38,220 nt of DNA from Coriobacteriaceae bacterium (GTDB taxonomy: Bacteria > Actinomycetota > Coriobacteriia > Coriobacteriales > Eggerthellaceae). Numbering within the stretch: position 1 is the first letter of the stretch; each line of letters starts with the position of its first letter. The stretch lies in NCBI GenBank assembly GCA_031256895.1, contig JAIRPR010000102.1, positions 1 to 38,220 on the forward strand, read 5' to 3'. A program made the position numbers and the translations under genes. A model generated the notes under the pieces. It made no database searches. It was not told the origin of the DNA and saw nothing but the letters and a program-made list of their open reading frames with translations. Below, in pieces: positions 27,901-34,949 of the stretch.

Positions 27901-30900
27901 TCGCGATAGCCCCGGGGTTCTGCCGGATCCATCTTCCAAACGCCGGTCTTTCCCAGAAGCTTTATCTGTGCAAGGCGCAGGCTGCCTTGTGCGGGCGCCA
28001 CCTTGCTCTGGAATATGGTGAAGTCATCTCCGGTCAGTATGTATTCCCCTACCACCGTCATATCAACGATGAACAGACGGGCATTGCTGGTGACATAGTT
28101 GCCGTCAGAATCGGTGGTGCCATAGACCACCCGGTAGATGCCTCGACGACTGACATCGACCGCATCGCTGGCAGGGTCGATGACGAATCGCGCATCATCC
28201 AAAAGATAGCTGGATGAATCCACGGCATCGCTTGCTGTCAGGGCCCCCAAGGTCTTATGGTAGGCAGGCGTATCCGCAAAGCCTGACTGGTTCAAGGAAA
28301 GCACGACCGGACTTGATGCCGTTAAGGTTGCCTGCGACAGCTTGACATCCACCGTGGCCAAGGTGGTACCCGGCTCTTCAGCCACCTGAGCGGTGAAGTA
28401 ATCGTCACGCACCGCATTCTTGGTGAGGTAGCGAACCACCAGCTGGCGGGTGGCGGCACTGGTGACCAGAACGCCGTTGCTCCATCCCTCCATCTTGTAG
28501 GCGCAGACGTTCGCCTCGTTCATGAGGTCAACGTTACTCACCCTGTCTGCCCAGGCGAAATCCTTGCGGTCGGTGATGTCGTTGTAAGAGAGGTAGTAGT
28601 TCGTGCCGATGACCACGTTATCGTTGGGATCGACGTGCACGAAGAAGGTCTCGCGGTAGTCTTCGCCCTTGAGTTTCACCGTGACTCGGTAGTCACCCGC
28701 AGCAGCGGCGCTGCCGAAGCGGAAGTCGGTCGATTCGACCTCGATTGCTGCCGCCGTCTTGCTGGGAACCAACAAGAAGCCCTGGGCTTCTACCAAGGCA
28801 AGCAGCCCTGCGTTATCGACGACCTGCTGGGCAGCCTTAAGGCCTATCACCTTGTTGTTGCCCGTTATGGCGAAGGCCACAGCCTGTACCGTGATGGTTG
28901 CGGCAGCCGGTATCACGCGGTCGTGGACCGCAGTCTGTGCGAACGGCTCGGCATTGCCCGAGGCATCGGCGAACACGATGGCGATGACATCTCCAGCCTG
29001 CAAGGCAAAGCCGCTTTGGATGGCGAAGGACCAGGTGCCGCCTGGATCCACCGTTGCGATGCCCGGTAAAGGTGCAAAGGCGGCTGTCCCGCGCTTGAAT
29101 TGCGCGGTAACACTTACCGGTGCATCGTCATGCACACCAGGCACCCAGGTGCCCGAAAGCTGGCTCTGGTTCTCATAGAAGTTCGCAGGGGCTATGGAGG
29201 CTGCCGGCAGGGGCGGCACCACGTCAGCAACCACAAGGGGGCCCGCTGAGGTGAAATCAGTGCCTATATGGCGCTTGGCAGAAGTCGGGTCGGGCACGCC
29301 ACGCCAGTACGCGGTGACCTCATAGCTGTCGCCCGGCTCCAGGAAAAGGTCTGCGTTGCCCGGTTCTGAAGCCGCTTTCTCAAGACGCAGGACGCCTTCC
29401 AACACGGCGGCGCCGGTTTCTGCAGAATAGACGGACTCGCTATCGAACGATCTGCTCATGCTGGCCGTCGTGTCGAATGTTGTGCCGTTTGCCTTGACAA
29501 CATGCACGATGCCGTAGACCTCGTCATCCCAGAAGGACCTTCCATTCAGATCAAGGCCTTCGGGCACCGTACCCAGCCAACGCAGGTATTTATCGGCATT
29601 CGTTGCCGGTTCGGCGCTGCGGATGACGGGAGGCGCGTTGTTCGCGCTCATGCGGGAATACGCGGCCATGCCGTTGCCCTTGGTGCTGGCATTGTACTGC
29701 GCAGCAAAGCCTGGCTCGGCTGAGGCCACCGTGACGAAGTCTGCCCCCGACAAACTGTAATCGAGCAAGGTCCACGATTTGAAGGGCGAGGCATTGAAAT
29801 CTTGGCCTTTCTCCCACACCGCAAGGTCTGAGTTCGTCGAGTTGAACTTCGAGCTGTTCCCGGTGTCAAAGATAAGGCCGCCACCCGGGCGGTCGTTGGC
29901 GAAGTCGTAATAGAGGGGGTTGTTCATGCTTATCTGGACATTGCCCCCCGTTGCCCTGACTATGCCGTTCGTCGCGCCGTTCGCGGCATCTGCCGTGCGC
30001 CCTTTGGCAACGAAAACGGCGTCTTGCCCTATATTTATCTTGCCGTTGCTCCGGTTGGATGCGTTGATCGCCGCCCCATAGGGGGCGTTTATGATGATGG
30101 CCGATCCGGCACCCTGCACGTCAAAGGTGAAGTCATTCGCGCCGAACTCGATGGCCGTGTTGTCGCCACCATCGGTGCCCGCAGTGCCACCGGGGTTCGC
30201 GGCTGTGCCGTTGCCCGCGTTCGTGACGAACACTTTGCCGCCCGAACTCACGATGAAACCGTTGCCCGTGCCAGTGCCGAAGCGAAGGGCGCTCACATCG
30301 CCGTAGTTGTTCGACTTGTCGAACTTCTTGGTGATGTGGACCTCGGCGCCGTCGGTCACGTTGAAGTACTGGTTGCCGCTCACCCGGAAGCGCATGACTG
30401 CTTGAATATGGTAGTCATAGCCCTTCAAGGAAGCACAGCTAAACTCGGTACCTTGGCCGGTCACGATAAGGCTTGAGTTCGAGACCTGCGAGACATAGGC
30501 AGAATTCGCTGCGAGGCTTTCCAGACGGACCTTCGCGCCGTTTGTGATGGTGGTCACAAGGCCGGTGCCCTGTAGGTTCATGACACCGCTGTTGTCGGCA
30601 CCGCCGCTGCCGGTCGAGGTGCCTATCAGGGTTGCCCCATCCACGGTGAAGGTATTGCCCGCTACAATATTGTTGTACCAGATGGCATGAGAATAGAGGG
30701 GGTTGTTGCCCGTGTAGAGGTTGGCCAGTTCCACCTTCGCTCCAGGACCTATGTCAAATCCCGCGCCGGCGGCACCGTTCACATGCAGGACTGAGTTGCC
30801 CCCGCTCAAGGTGACGTGCGCGCCTGGCTTGATGGTAAGGTTACGGACGTTGACGGTCTCTATGGTGTTCGTAGTGCCGTTGTGATGCGTCTGCCAATCA

Positions 30901-31844
30901 ACGGTACCCGCCAGCTCGACGTACGCGCTGGTTGCGTTGATCAGGCCTTGGCTGCCGCTGGCTGCGGAAGACACGTTCTCCAGCCTGATGGACCAGTTCG
31001 AGCCGTTCCCGGCGGTTGTGGCGTTCTGGCGCATGATGAAGGCGTTCGTGGCATTGACATAAGGCTTGCGCACGATGAGGTCCTTGACTGTCATGGTAAG
31101 TGCTGAAGTCGTGTTTGCCAAGCTGATTGCATTGGCCACGTTGTTGTCGCTGCCGAAATCCAGGGTGTGGCCGTTGCCTGCTATGGTCACGTTCTTGGTG
31201 AAAGCGGCCGGGCGATCGGCAGCAGCCGTGCCGGCAGGACGTATGATGTCGGATTTCAGGGAGATGGTGTTGGCTGGGGCGCCCAACACATCGTTTGCGT
31301 CGTTGACCCTCTTGATAGCGGCAAGGAACTCCGCCCAGGTGCTGACCCCTATGACCCCGGGGGCGTCATCGGAGTAAGGGCTGATGCCGATACCCCTGGC
31401 CTTCGGCACCTGCAGGCTGCCTTGATCCCCAGCGGGTGTTTGGGCACCCTCTTCGGGGCTTTCGGTCGCCGGCCCGGCTGTCTGCGGGTTGACGGCTTCC
31501 CCGGGGTTCACGGCTGTCTGCGAGTCGATGGCTTCCCCGGGATCGACGGCCTCCTGCGGACTGACGGCTGTCTGCGGGTTGACGGCTGTCTGCAGGTTGA
31601 CGGCTGTCTGCGGGTTGACGGCTGTCTGCGGGTTGACGGCTGTCTGCGGGTTGATGGCTCCTTCGGGGTCGCCGGCTGCAAGCCCGACCGGTACAGCAGT
31701 GCCCGACGATACGTTGGGGGCTATTGACGTATCGCGACTGTCGCCGAATGCGGCGAAAGGGCCCGCCGTCAGCAACATCGCAAAACTGAGGAACAGGGCC
31801 AATGCCCGTTTTCTTCCTGAGCCTTTCGGGGCTTTCTTGTTCAT
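18921..31844 (-). CDS. Giant (4307-residue) multidomain cell-surface adhesin-like protein
   Basis: Probably exported and wall-anchored. A signal peptide (basic MNKKAPKGSGRKRALALF, then hydrophobic) is followed by a repeat stalk of NPQTAV units (about residues 59-124). A beta-helix-like Asn/Gly-rich region resembling pectate-lyase-type adhesive domains covers about 165-730. Ig-like domains follow at about 870-1080. DUF11-like and related segments come next (1350-1630), then an SdrD-B-like domain (GGILFTDADGDGMFGNGES, about 1640-1758). Two successive copies of a roughly 1100-residue block occupy about 1941-3040 and 3041-4140, each with four Ig-like units and acidic DxDxDG loops that may bind calcium. 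An InlB/Flg_new-like repeat lies at 4143-4255. VPKAGD (4261-4266), a hydrophobic span and a KRKKEK tail form a variant sortase signal. The ATG at 31844 follows GTGAGG. The kinase/regulator pair is directly upstream. Ligand unknown. Confidence 0.9.
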   Translation of the reverse strand: MNKKAPKGSGRKRALALFLSFAMLLTAGPFAAFGDSRDTSIAPNVSSGTAVPVGLAAGDPEGAINPQTAVNPQTAVNPQTAVNLQTAVNPQTAVSPQEAVDPGEAIDSQTAVNPGEAVNPQTAGPATESPEEGAQTPAGDQGSLQVPKARGIGISPYSDDAPGVIGVSTWAEFLAAIKRVNDANDVLGAPANTISLKSDIIRPAGTAAADRPAAFTKNVTIAGNGHTLDFGSDNNVANAISLANTTSALTMTVKDLIVRKPYVNATNAFIMRQNATTAGNGSNWSIRLENVSSAASGSQGLINATSAYVELAGTVDWQTHHNGTTNTIETVNVRNLTIKPGAHVTLSGGNSVLHVNGAAGAGFDIGPGAKVELANLYTGNNPLYSHAIWYNNIVAGNTFTVDGATLIGTSTGSGGADNSGVMNLQGTGLVTTITNGAKVRLESLAANSAYVSQVSNSSLIVTGQGTEFSCASLKGYDYHIQAVMRFRVSGNQYFNVTDGAEVHITKKFDKSNNYGDVSALRFGTGTGNGFIVSSGGKVFVTNAGNGTAANPGGTAGTDGGDNTAIEFGANDFTFDVQGAGSAIIINAPYGAAINASNRSNGKINIGQDAVFVAKGRTADAANGATNGIVRATGGNVQISMNNPLYYDFANDRPGGGLIFDTGNSSKFNSTNSDLAVWEKGQDFNASPFKSWTLLDYSLSGADFVTVASAEPGFAAQYNASTKGNGMAAYSRMSANNAPPVIRSAEPATNADKYLRWLGTVPEGLDLNGRSFWDDEVYGIVHVVKANGTTFDTTASMSRSFDSESVYSAETGAAVLEGVLRLEKAASEPGNADLFLEPGDSYEVTAYWRGVPDPTSAKRHIGTDFTSAGPLVVADVVPPLPAASIAPANFYENQSQLSGTWVPGVHDDAPVSVTAQFKRGTAAFAPLPGIATVDPGGTWSFAIQSGFALQAGDVIAIVFADASGNAEPFAQTAVHDRVIPAAATITVQAVAFAITGNNKVIGLKAAQQVVDNAGLLALVEAQGFLLVPSKTAAAIEVESTDFRFGSAAAAGDYRVTVKLKGEDYRETFFVHVDPNDNVVIGTNYYLSYNDITDRKDFAWADRVSNVDLMNEANVCAYKMEGWSNGVLVTSAATRQLVVRYLTKNAVRDDYFTAQVAEEPGTTLATVDVKLSQATLTASSPVVLSLNQSGFADTPAYHKTLGALTASDAVDSSSYLLDDARFVIDPASDAVDVSRRGIYRVVYGTTDSDGNYVTSNARLFIVDMTVVGEYILTGDDFTIFQSKVAPAQGSLRLAQIKLLGKTGVWKMDPAEPRGYREVSYDVDGGGYTDATGSYTYTISPTGAPLTTLSKNIEVVNYVHIDKSLATGQSTLADQGDIVGYLLEVSNSGSLPIPSPIVVQESLDGSFVPPAGWVVGIDYTVDSATRTLTILRSLPAATTWGIGYDHDTAGDTAGLAVTNTASVTAGNDTDSDTNDELFIRGLSLAKELTDAQGNPLAGNEATVTDPVNEVLDYRIRVHMSDDMTPFGSVEIQDILGTDLMLVGNAANVVVTVSKNGNAVAGLVPQANLDTTTNILKIGFSGPYAAVMSKLEGTDINIELKAQVKATGGIYPATATNTAEVYLGGVLHKGLTASERPKAHVLGRIGGILFTDADGDGMFGNGESALAGKQVSLFDAADTAFSAPLETATTDSAGSYGFIVGPGSYVVCAPSPATGLCFTQLVPAGGRVTSAVYSDVDSNGVSPVLVIDRDANGANLSREVNAGYMQAPPDPAVIKAIKDSFTKVVWDPQAGAPAGTGTWAATRTVSDLTERLEYKLGFIVPPAPASGADPFIGFTSIDIKDVMEPGLTLAQVTAPDWNMQVKVGNTVVYRGIANGAQANYTFDSAAIATYLSGQPQGTEVALIVKADLEKVAGLWPSDAVNHGYLTINAASSPDAYVDTTVGLPGQPPDIKFIEYPLVVRQTAASYQMTPDDLKAGLQVTDAEDYPVWDDITGPSTALFTGMSVVPMNSAAAIDTHKVGVYRVRYTATDSTGNTTTAYRAVVVNDGRYLMEDEDNDGKYDIVIGARDFVVAQTKVQDNPSHIRTLSWAEAFDTEGNDLGTTPGLSLVGGIPADYAAAIPADYDFIWCVNGTTAEKKVVGHVVAADVVDSGNKDSQYAVYASHFLANTTEAQAIISTDGFVVAANAQVVKLVATAPDAVAVTGSRGGFAASQGVYPVEFLIQVKDTPPYIIDKAIQHVVVNGTVTDGKPPVLTFNTPLEVWIGDPAQMPVGAILPSAYTDAYGISAIDPDGAGKFPDQPKDITSAVVATPVGGPINLGTRGMHTVHISVTDADLNTVEGDRLVVVNDGAYEVGQGRVLFAKSFVIALGDVVEAPLADKQAQMRGQTGLSLYAGGNEGSVKAGERLGIDQVWIADDGGYGKQQGTYQVTVRGNDNPSSAPSISRIVTAEVVDAQLVVSGPAGTATDTHYLFGNHVVLTPVEADAIQLAGSQSARDADLMTALGAGARKASTDGTLASLGVNIADAGGFFARTTGVQSTGTYTMVLADADGILRLPLIVTVAAGALPVITATPTPLVLPVGTTHTALSQAQLMAGVSADDPDGSPRDITGRVVIDQDGDKIADMPVIYADEPGLTKVTYCVTDDAGNTVWQSRAVIIDDGTFVWNARYIMQANSFIVKDTDVVPHDPDQIKQLSGVKAWRVEGSPVDAGDITVVDDAGYTAVVANYKPVRLGLLNDPLIREVTAKVYGEKIGTNGTAYSILAGGFVMNVADANGIAGSGTAAIEADLKARAGAVSYLRSGSMDNPEGTVVLVSATKKNAPSIGSTFEGLAGSLAEGDLFDLVFQVAQDPTASVTVELLVSNRTAPVLDVPAVKVVPVGDPFPDPGTTADTSPSYLQGVSAYDLEDGALTAISYNKPVDTSVEGAVYRITYSVTDSDNNTVTKDGIVLVGDWPQVDGYYLFAQGFSKEIGDVAGTESEVIAESGAKAIDGRPTLPTGAANPDFGNAVAVIVLDDDGYFGKTPGTFDVVVAVRDHTAANKTIEVKVGPGSGPAITFTQTPLVIPQTLTNHTMTEAELKAAVRVTDAEDYPAWDDVTGPSTALFSGMSVAVMSPGGSINTHNIGVYQVSYTATDSTGNSTTAYRAVVIDDGRFVIEDEDGDGINDIIIGARDFVIQRGAVQANENAIRSLSYAEAFDTQGNDLGVTPGLYLKDGIPAGYNPTNGNGGYPFIWKVPGYKAEKAVTGTVVVADVLGPDSKDSQYAIYASNFMVNTLEAQVLINTDGFIAAADAHVIKLVASAPNAKAHIEDRGGFAASRGDYDVEFTIQVLATTPYFIDKAIQHVVVKGTVSDGKPPLLAYTTPLEVWIGDPAQAPVGAVLPGAYTDTYGVTATDPDGDGKATATVPDKPKDITSAVVASPLGAPVDLAQPGTYRVRFSVTDADLNTTEGDRLVVVNDGRYTLGFGRVLFAKGFVIAKEDVVVGSASAGQLRALSGLSLIAGSNESGQVPAGTPLSPDQSWVANDGGYTKQAGIYPLTFNGYDNPSNAPVLVRTVTAEVVDAQVVSSGPTGQGQDTRFVFGNDIEISPLEADAIQLAAGQGAPEAALLAKLGAGARKGMPDGSLAPLGVVVADDDGFFGRPTGTQATGSYQVVVTDADGAAQLTLTVKVVAGAPPVITAVPSPLVLPRGTSHTALTQAQIMVGVSADDPDGSPRDITNRVILDQDGDKIADMPLIYADEPGVTKVTYCVTDDAGNTVWKSRAVVIDDGSFRWNAAYVLRANSFIVRCGDVDTVDKEGQIKSLSEVEAWKSDGTPIDKFGITVPDDAGYQAVARDYDGIKLSLAIDPSLIREITARVYDDAKVGKNGDLYSILAGAFVMNVPDANQLAGNGLAAIEAAFIARSGAESFLRSGDMAFPDGSLKLVSAVKKNAPAAGTSFDGMAGSLAEGDIFAITFWVEEDHSATVTVELLVSNRTAPVLDVPAVKVVPYNKGTGAVFEEGAATDTVPSYMQGVTAHDSEDGPLTNITHDTPVSLANPQSVFRVTYSVTDSDHNTTTQAGMVLIGDWSIKDGYAISAHDFMIDLTDVTGTDREAIDKAEASAIDVRRYLPDGTENPAFGAAVPLVVLDNGGYDARRPGDFDIMFAIGNDLSVSVDVVARVGAHWTLVYDGNGHTFGNVPAAELYPHNTYAIIKERTVSKDGFTFIGYSLDSAYSPAALGGTPMNGQASTAEMTAASQGIAGNGILYQPGDAILMDSDKTLYAVWQLNAPQPPAIVPKAGDSTTLLMIALFGLTTALELFLMFFVKRKKEKGEDDSRVHLAV
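19425..26020 (-). repeat. Internal tandem duplication, two copies of about 3.3 kb
   Basis: Landmarks recur at a constant offset: TCCTCGGCATCGGTC at 22609 and 25906 (3297 bp), and the VLDVPAVKVVP region at about 19921 and 23239 (3318 bp). Copy 1 spans roughly 22730-26020 and copy 2 roughly 19425-22720. Each has four Ig-like units in the same order. Copies are diverged (roughly two residues in three agree by eye), so the duplication is old, unlike the short exact repeats elsewhere in the window. Confidence 0.85.
31474..31668 (-). repeat. 18-bp tandem repeats encoding NPQTAV stalk
   Basis: In-frame hexapeptide repeats near the N-terminus of the giant protein: NPQTAV in several near-identical copies, with variants NLQTAV, SPQEAV, DPGEAI, DSQTAV and NPGEAV. 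Several adjacent 18-bp units are identical at DNA level (GACGGCTGTCTGCGGGTT on the plus strand), so unit number can be expected to vary between strains. Confidence 0.93.
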
Positions 31845-32098
31845 AGAGCCTCACTCTCTTCGCATCCTGCGCTTGCCAGCTGTTGCGGATGCCGTCTTGG
31901 TGCCACTCGCGGTCAGGTATCTTGCCCGCACCCCCTGCGTTTTCATGCCGCATCCCAAAGTCAAAGACTCCTGTTGTGCGGCTGACGAAGGGGTCTGGTT
32001 ACCCTTCCACTTTTCTTTTAATGACCCTTCTGCGAATCTTCCCTCATTAAACAGCCTTGATCTGTCATGAGTGCTTATGTGGGATTGTTTCTATCGCA

Positions 32099-32126
32099 AT
32101 TAAAGTCCGTTTGCACTTTAAAGCAA
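32099..32126 (-). promoter_or_regulatory. Promoter of giant adhesin gene with palindromic operator in spacer
   Basis: Minus-strand -35 TTGCTT (32121-32126) and -10 TTTAAT (32099-32104, five of six consensus) are 16 bp apart. The palindrome TTAAAGT-N8-ACTTTAA (32100-32121) fills the spacer. The start would be near 32092, leaving a 250-nt leader. On the plus strand TCCGTTTGC (32106-32114) and ACAGTATTA (32128-32136) begin 22 bp apart, which resembles the spacing of paired LytTR sites, although the second is a weak match. The remainder of 31845-32250 shows no gene. Confidence 0.55.
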
Positions 32127-32250
32127 GACAGTATTATTTTGATGCTCGCAGAATTGCGGTGTAACGAATTGAGCAAATAGCGTCATGACATGTAGCATGG
32201 TCTTGGGCGGAAGCGATGGTGGTGGGGGAAGCGGTGGTGAGGGAAGGTGC

Positions 32251-33681
32251 TCAGCAGTCCACGAGCGGCAGGATGACCTGTACCGCGAAGGTTCCTACTG
32301 GGGGCATCTTGTCGCGTCCTGGGGAACCTGCATCCCGAGTGGTTGCATGCCTTGTCCCCCCCATTTCCTGGCTCAGGTCCTTGGGTTTGAAAGAGGCATC
32401 CATCAGGCCGTCGCACTCGCTTACCCGGCGGCGCACCTGCAGGAGGCCTAACCCATGCGAGGGGCCCTCCTTCTGCGAGAGGAACACTCCTTTTCTGCTT
32501 ATCGGGGCGAGAGCAACGTTCTGTATGTTGAACAGCAGGTTCCTTCCCTGCTTTTTCAGAAGGATGTCGATATGCGGCTCGATCCCCTGCCCTGCCACCC
32601 GGTCGCTTGCCTCTATCGCGTTATCGAGCAGGTTGCCGATGATGGTGACCACGCTATAGCTGTCCACCGGCACGGGTCCGCCCCCTGATACTTCCAGGTC
32701 AAAGGGATGTCTCTTTTGCTTGCACACAGACAGCTTCGCTGCCAGGATAATGTCCATGGCCTTGTTCCCTGTTGTCACAAAGGCCTCGGCATCGGCCATG
32801 ATGCTTTGCAGATAGGCCGTATGGGCTGAAACTGCCTCGGTATCGCCCTTCTGTGCCAGACTGTCGATGACAGCCATGTGGTTCAAAAGGTCATGGCGCA
32901 GCTTGCGAAGCTCATTGGTGGCGCTTTCGAGGTCCTTGATATAGCTTTCCTCAAGCCTCATATAGCCGTCTTTCAAGATCAGGCGTTTCGCGTGGGCTAT
33001 CTGTTGGGTGTAGGCGATATGGAACACCAGGACCATCACCGCGGAACCGGCCACCATGATGCTTTCCGCATTATGGCTGTTCTGTTTGACGTGCTCGTAC
33101 AAAAGCACGCTGTTGAGCACCGACGTGTTGTCGAGCAGCAAGATGATGGCAAACATGCAGGTCCACAACAGTATCGTGGTACCGACCAGGTAGGAAGAAG
33201 GAGCCGATTCCTGGAAGCGGTATATCCGCGACTTCTTGATGAATGACACAGCCAAAACGGTCGCCCCCGCCGTGAGCAACATGCCCGCCACACTGGCGAT
33301 GTCGTCGGACAAGGCGAAGGCCCAGGATACCCGAACGCACAGCAGCATCATAAGGTAGTGGACGCTCACCGCGAAAGCGACCAGCCCCGATAGACGGAAC
33401 AGGTGCCCGCTCAGTTTCCCCTGTGCATTGATGAACAGGTGGATGTACAACATGAGCAGGGAAGTTGCCAAAACCAGCTGCACATAGGCTATCAAGGGCG
33501 TTGACACTATCACGGTGGGAACCAGTACAGCGGTCATCAACAACGAGACCCCCGCTGTGGGCAGGATGCGCGGTATTCGTTCTGCATAGATGTCGTTTAT
33601 CAGTATCACCCCGGCAGCGAACAGGACATACAGGCAAGCAAAGTTCACCAAGATTCCCGGGTTGCTCAAACTTGTCATCAT
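32251..33681 (-). CDS. GHKL-type sensor histidine kinase (AgrC/LytS-like)
   Basis: Membrane sensor of 476 residues. About six or seven hydrophobic segments lie in residues 8-225 with no large external domain. A coiled region (about 226-260) leads to the phospho-accepting histidine in LRHDLLNH (His263), and a HATPase domain has the N-box GNLLDNAIEA (Asn354) and the G-box HGLGLLQVRRR. The lack of an extracellular domain and the RHD...NH motif match kinases of peptide or lipid-proximal signals such as AgrC. No agrB- or agrD-like gene was found nearby. Start ATG at 33681 has AAGG 8 bp upstream. It lies 113 bp after the LytTR regulator, with which it forms a two-component pair, and just upstream of the giant adhesin gene. 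Confidence 0.9.
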   Translation of the reverse strand: MMTSLSNPGILVNFACLYVLFAAGVILINDIYAERIPRILPTAGVSLLMTAVLVPTVIVSTPLIAYVQLVLATSLLMLYIHLFINAQGKLSGHLFRLSGLVAFAVSVHYLMMLLCVRVSWAFALSDDIASVAGMLLTAGATVLAVSFIKKSRIYRFQESAPSSYLVGTTILLWTCMFAIILLLDNTSVLNSVLLYEHVKQNSHNAESIMVAGSAVMVLVFHIAYTQQIAHAKRLILKDGYMRLEESYIKDLESATNELRKLRHDLLNHMAVIDSLAQKGDTEAVSAHTAYLQSIMADAEAFVTTGNKAMDIILAAKLSVCKQKRHPFDLEVSGGGPVPVDSYSVVTIIGNLLDNAIEASDRVAGQGIEPHIDILLKKQGRNLLFNIQNVALAPISRKGVFLSQKEGPSHGLGLLQVRRRVSECDGLMDASFKPKDLSQEMGGTRHATTRDAGSPGRDKMPPVGTFAVQVILPLVDC

Positions 33682-33794
33682 ATACGGACCTTGATCCTTA
33701 CCATGCCGTTGCAGGCCTCAAGCACCTGAGGCCATCAAGAGGATGCAATGCCCAGCAAGCGACATCGACAGAGCTGGTCATTCCGTTGAGGGAC

Positions 33795-34949
33795 TCAAGC
33801 ATTTTCGACCTCAGGGGCACAACCGGCGAACTCCAGCCAGGCGGCAGTCATTTCCTTCTGGCGGTTCCGAGAGATGGGAATCTTTCGTTTGTCCCGCATG
33901 AGAAGCGAGCTTTTGCTCAGACATTCGATATGAGCCAGATTGACCAGATATGAGCGATGGGGGACCACGAAACCGCGGGGGAGCATCTGCTCGATTATGT
34001 CGTTGAAACGCGCACGGAAGACCTCTACCCCGTCGACGGTGTGCAGCTCCACAAACTGCAATTGCGCCTCGAAATAGCAGATGTCGGCTATTGCCACGCG
34101 CTTGATTCCCGTGTTCGTGTCTGCCAGGAATATCTGATCGCTCTTGTTCCTCATATGCCTGCTGGCAAAGTCCAATACCCGCTCGATTTCGCTTTGTCGC
34201 AAGGGCTTGACCAGGAAATCGAAGGCCTGGACCTTGTAGCCGTCGAAGACATATCCAACATTGCTGGTGGTGAACACGATTATTGCTTCCTTGTCCTGCC
34301 TGCGGATTTGGGCGGCTATCCGCAGCCCGTCATCATTGGGCGGCGTCAGGAAAGGGTGTGCGGTGTTGTTGTCCTCGTGCGTGGCGATCGCCCAGTTGCT
34401 GTCCCCGTGCGTGGCGCGGCTGTCCTCGTGCGTGGCGATTGCCCGGACGCTGTCCCCGTGAGTGGCGCGGCTGTCCCCGTGCGTGGCGATCGCCCGGGTG
34501 CTGTCACCGTTCGTCGGAGACCGCTTGATGTTCGTGTTCTGGAAGCTGCCCTGCGTCATTGCTGCGTTCGTGTTCTGGAAGCTTTTCGCCGTCTCTTGGG
34601 CGCTGTTGCCTCCCAGGTCGATATCCAAGAACAAAAGGTCGAAAGGCGCATGCTTCTTCGCATGAAGAAGGAAGCTTGCGGCATCGGAGAATCGGTGGAT
34701 CTGCGGCTTGATGTGCGTACTTGAGCGCGGGGAACCTGCTGGGTTGGTTGAACCGCCCGTGCGGGCAAGGCCGATGCCTCCTGGAGTGCCTCCTGTGTGG
34801 GCAAGGCCGATGCCTCCTGGAGTGCCTCCTGTGTTCAAGGTCACTTCCGGGCACCCACCTTCCGCCATCTGTTTGGCTTCCCATATTTTGATGCCCTGAA
34901 CCAGCTGATTGCGCTGTACCGCATTGTCTTCGCATATGGCTATGTTCAT
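33795..34949 (-). CDS. LytTR-family response regulator with repeat insertions in receiver domain
   Basis: Transcription regulator of 384 residues; relatives are about 240. The receiver starts MNIAICEDN (acidic Glu7, Asp8), has the phospho-acceptor Asp109 in LLFLDIDLGG, TTS at about 227-229 and Lys248 in FLVKPL. The LytTR DNA-binding domain covers about 275-380 (DICYFEAQLQFVELHT, VPHRSYLVNLAHI). Two low-complexity insertions enlarge the receiver. Residues about 37-80 contain HTGGTPGGIGLA repeats. Residues about 115-204, directly after the phosphorylation loop, contain SFQNTN and ATHGDSRATHGDS repeats. The ATG at 34949 has a perfect GGAGG 5 bp upstream; the frame is open 80 codons further up without support. 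It probably controls the adhesin gene with the adjacent kinase. Confidence 0.9.
   Translation of the reverse strand: MNIAICEDNAVQRNQLVQGIKIWEAKQMAEGGCPEVTLNTGGTPGGIGLAHTGGTPGGIGLARTGGSTNPAGSPRSSTHIKPQIHRFSDAASFLLHAKKHAPFDLLFLDIDLGGNSAQETAKSFQNTNAAMTQGSFQNTNIKRSPTNGDSTRAIATHGDSRATHGDSVRAIATHEDSRATHGDSNWAIATHEDNNTAHPFLTPPNDDGLRIAAQIRRQDKEAIIVFTTSNVGYVFDGYKVQAFDFLVKPLRQSEIERVLDFASRHMRNKSDQIFLADTNTGIKRVAIADICYFEAQLQFVELHTVDGVEVFRARFNDIIEQMLPRGFVVPHRSYLVNLAHIECLSKSSLLMRDKRKIPISRNRQKEMTAAWLEFAGCAPEVENA
34381..34583 (-). repeat. 51-bp and 36-bp in-frame repeats after the phosphorylation site of the regulator
   Basis: Alternating 30- and 21-bp units (34381, 34411, 34432, 34462, 34483) give a 51-bp compound period and encode GDSTRAIATH and GDSRATH in turn. 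Beside them a 17-bp block TTCGTGTTCTGGAAGCT recurs at 34531 and 34567, a 36-bp period. All are multiples of three, so the receiver frame is kept. Confidence 0.93.
34763..34834 (-). repeat. Perfect 36-bp tandem duplication in the regulator gene
   Basis: 34763-34798 and 34799-34834 are identical over all 36 bases. They encode the repeated HTGGTPGGIGLA segment between the first helix and second strand of the receiver. Perfect identity implies a recent duplication. Confidence 0.97.

Noticed and set aside
31845-32250. agrD-like signal peptide gene near the AgrC-like kinase
   Set aside because: No short frame with a Cys-centred peptide and ribosome-binding site was found between the kinase and adhesin genes or between the regulator and kinase genes.
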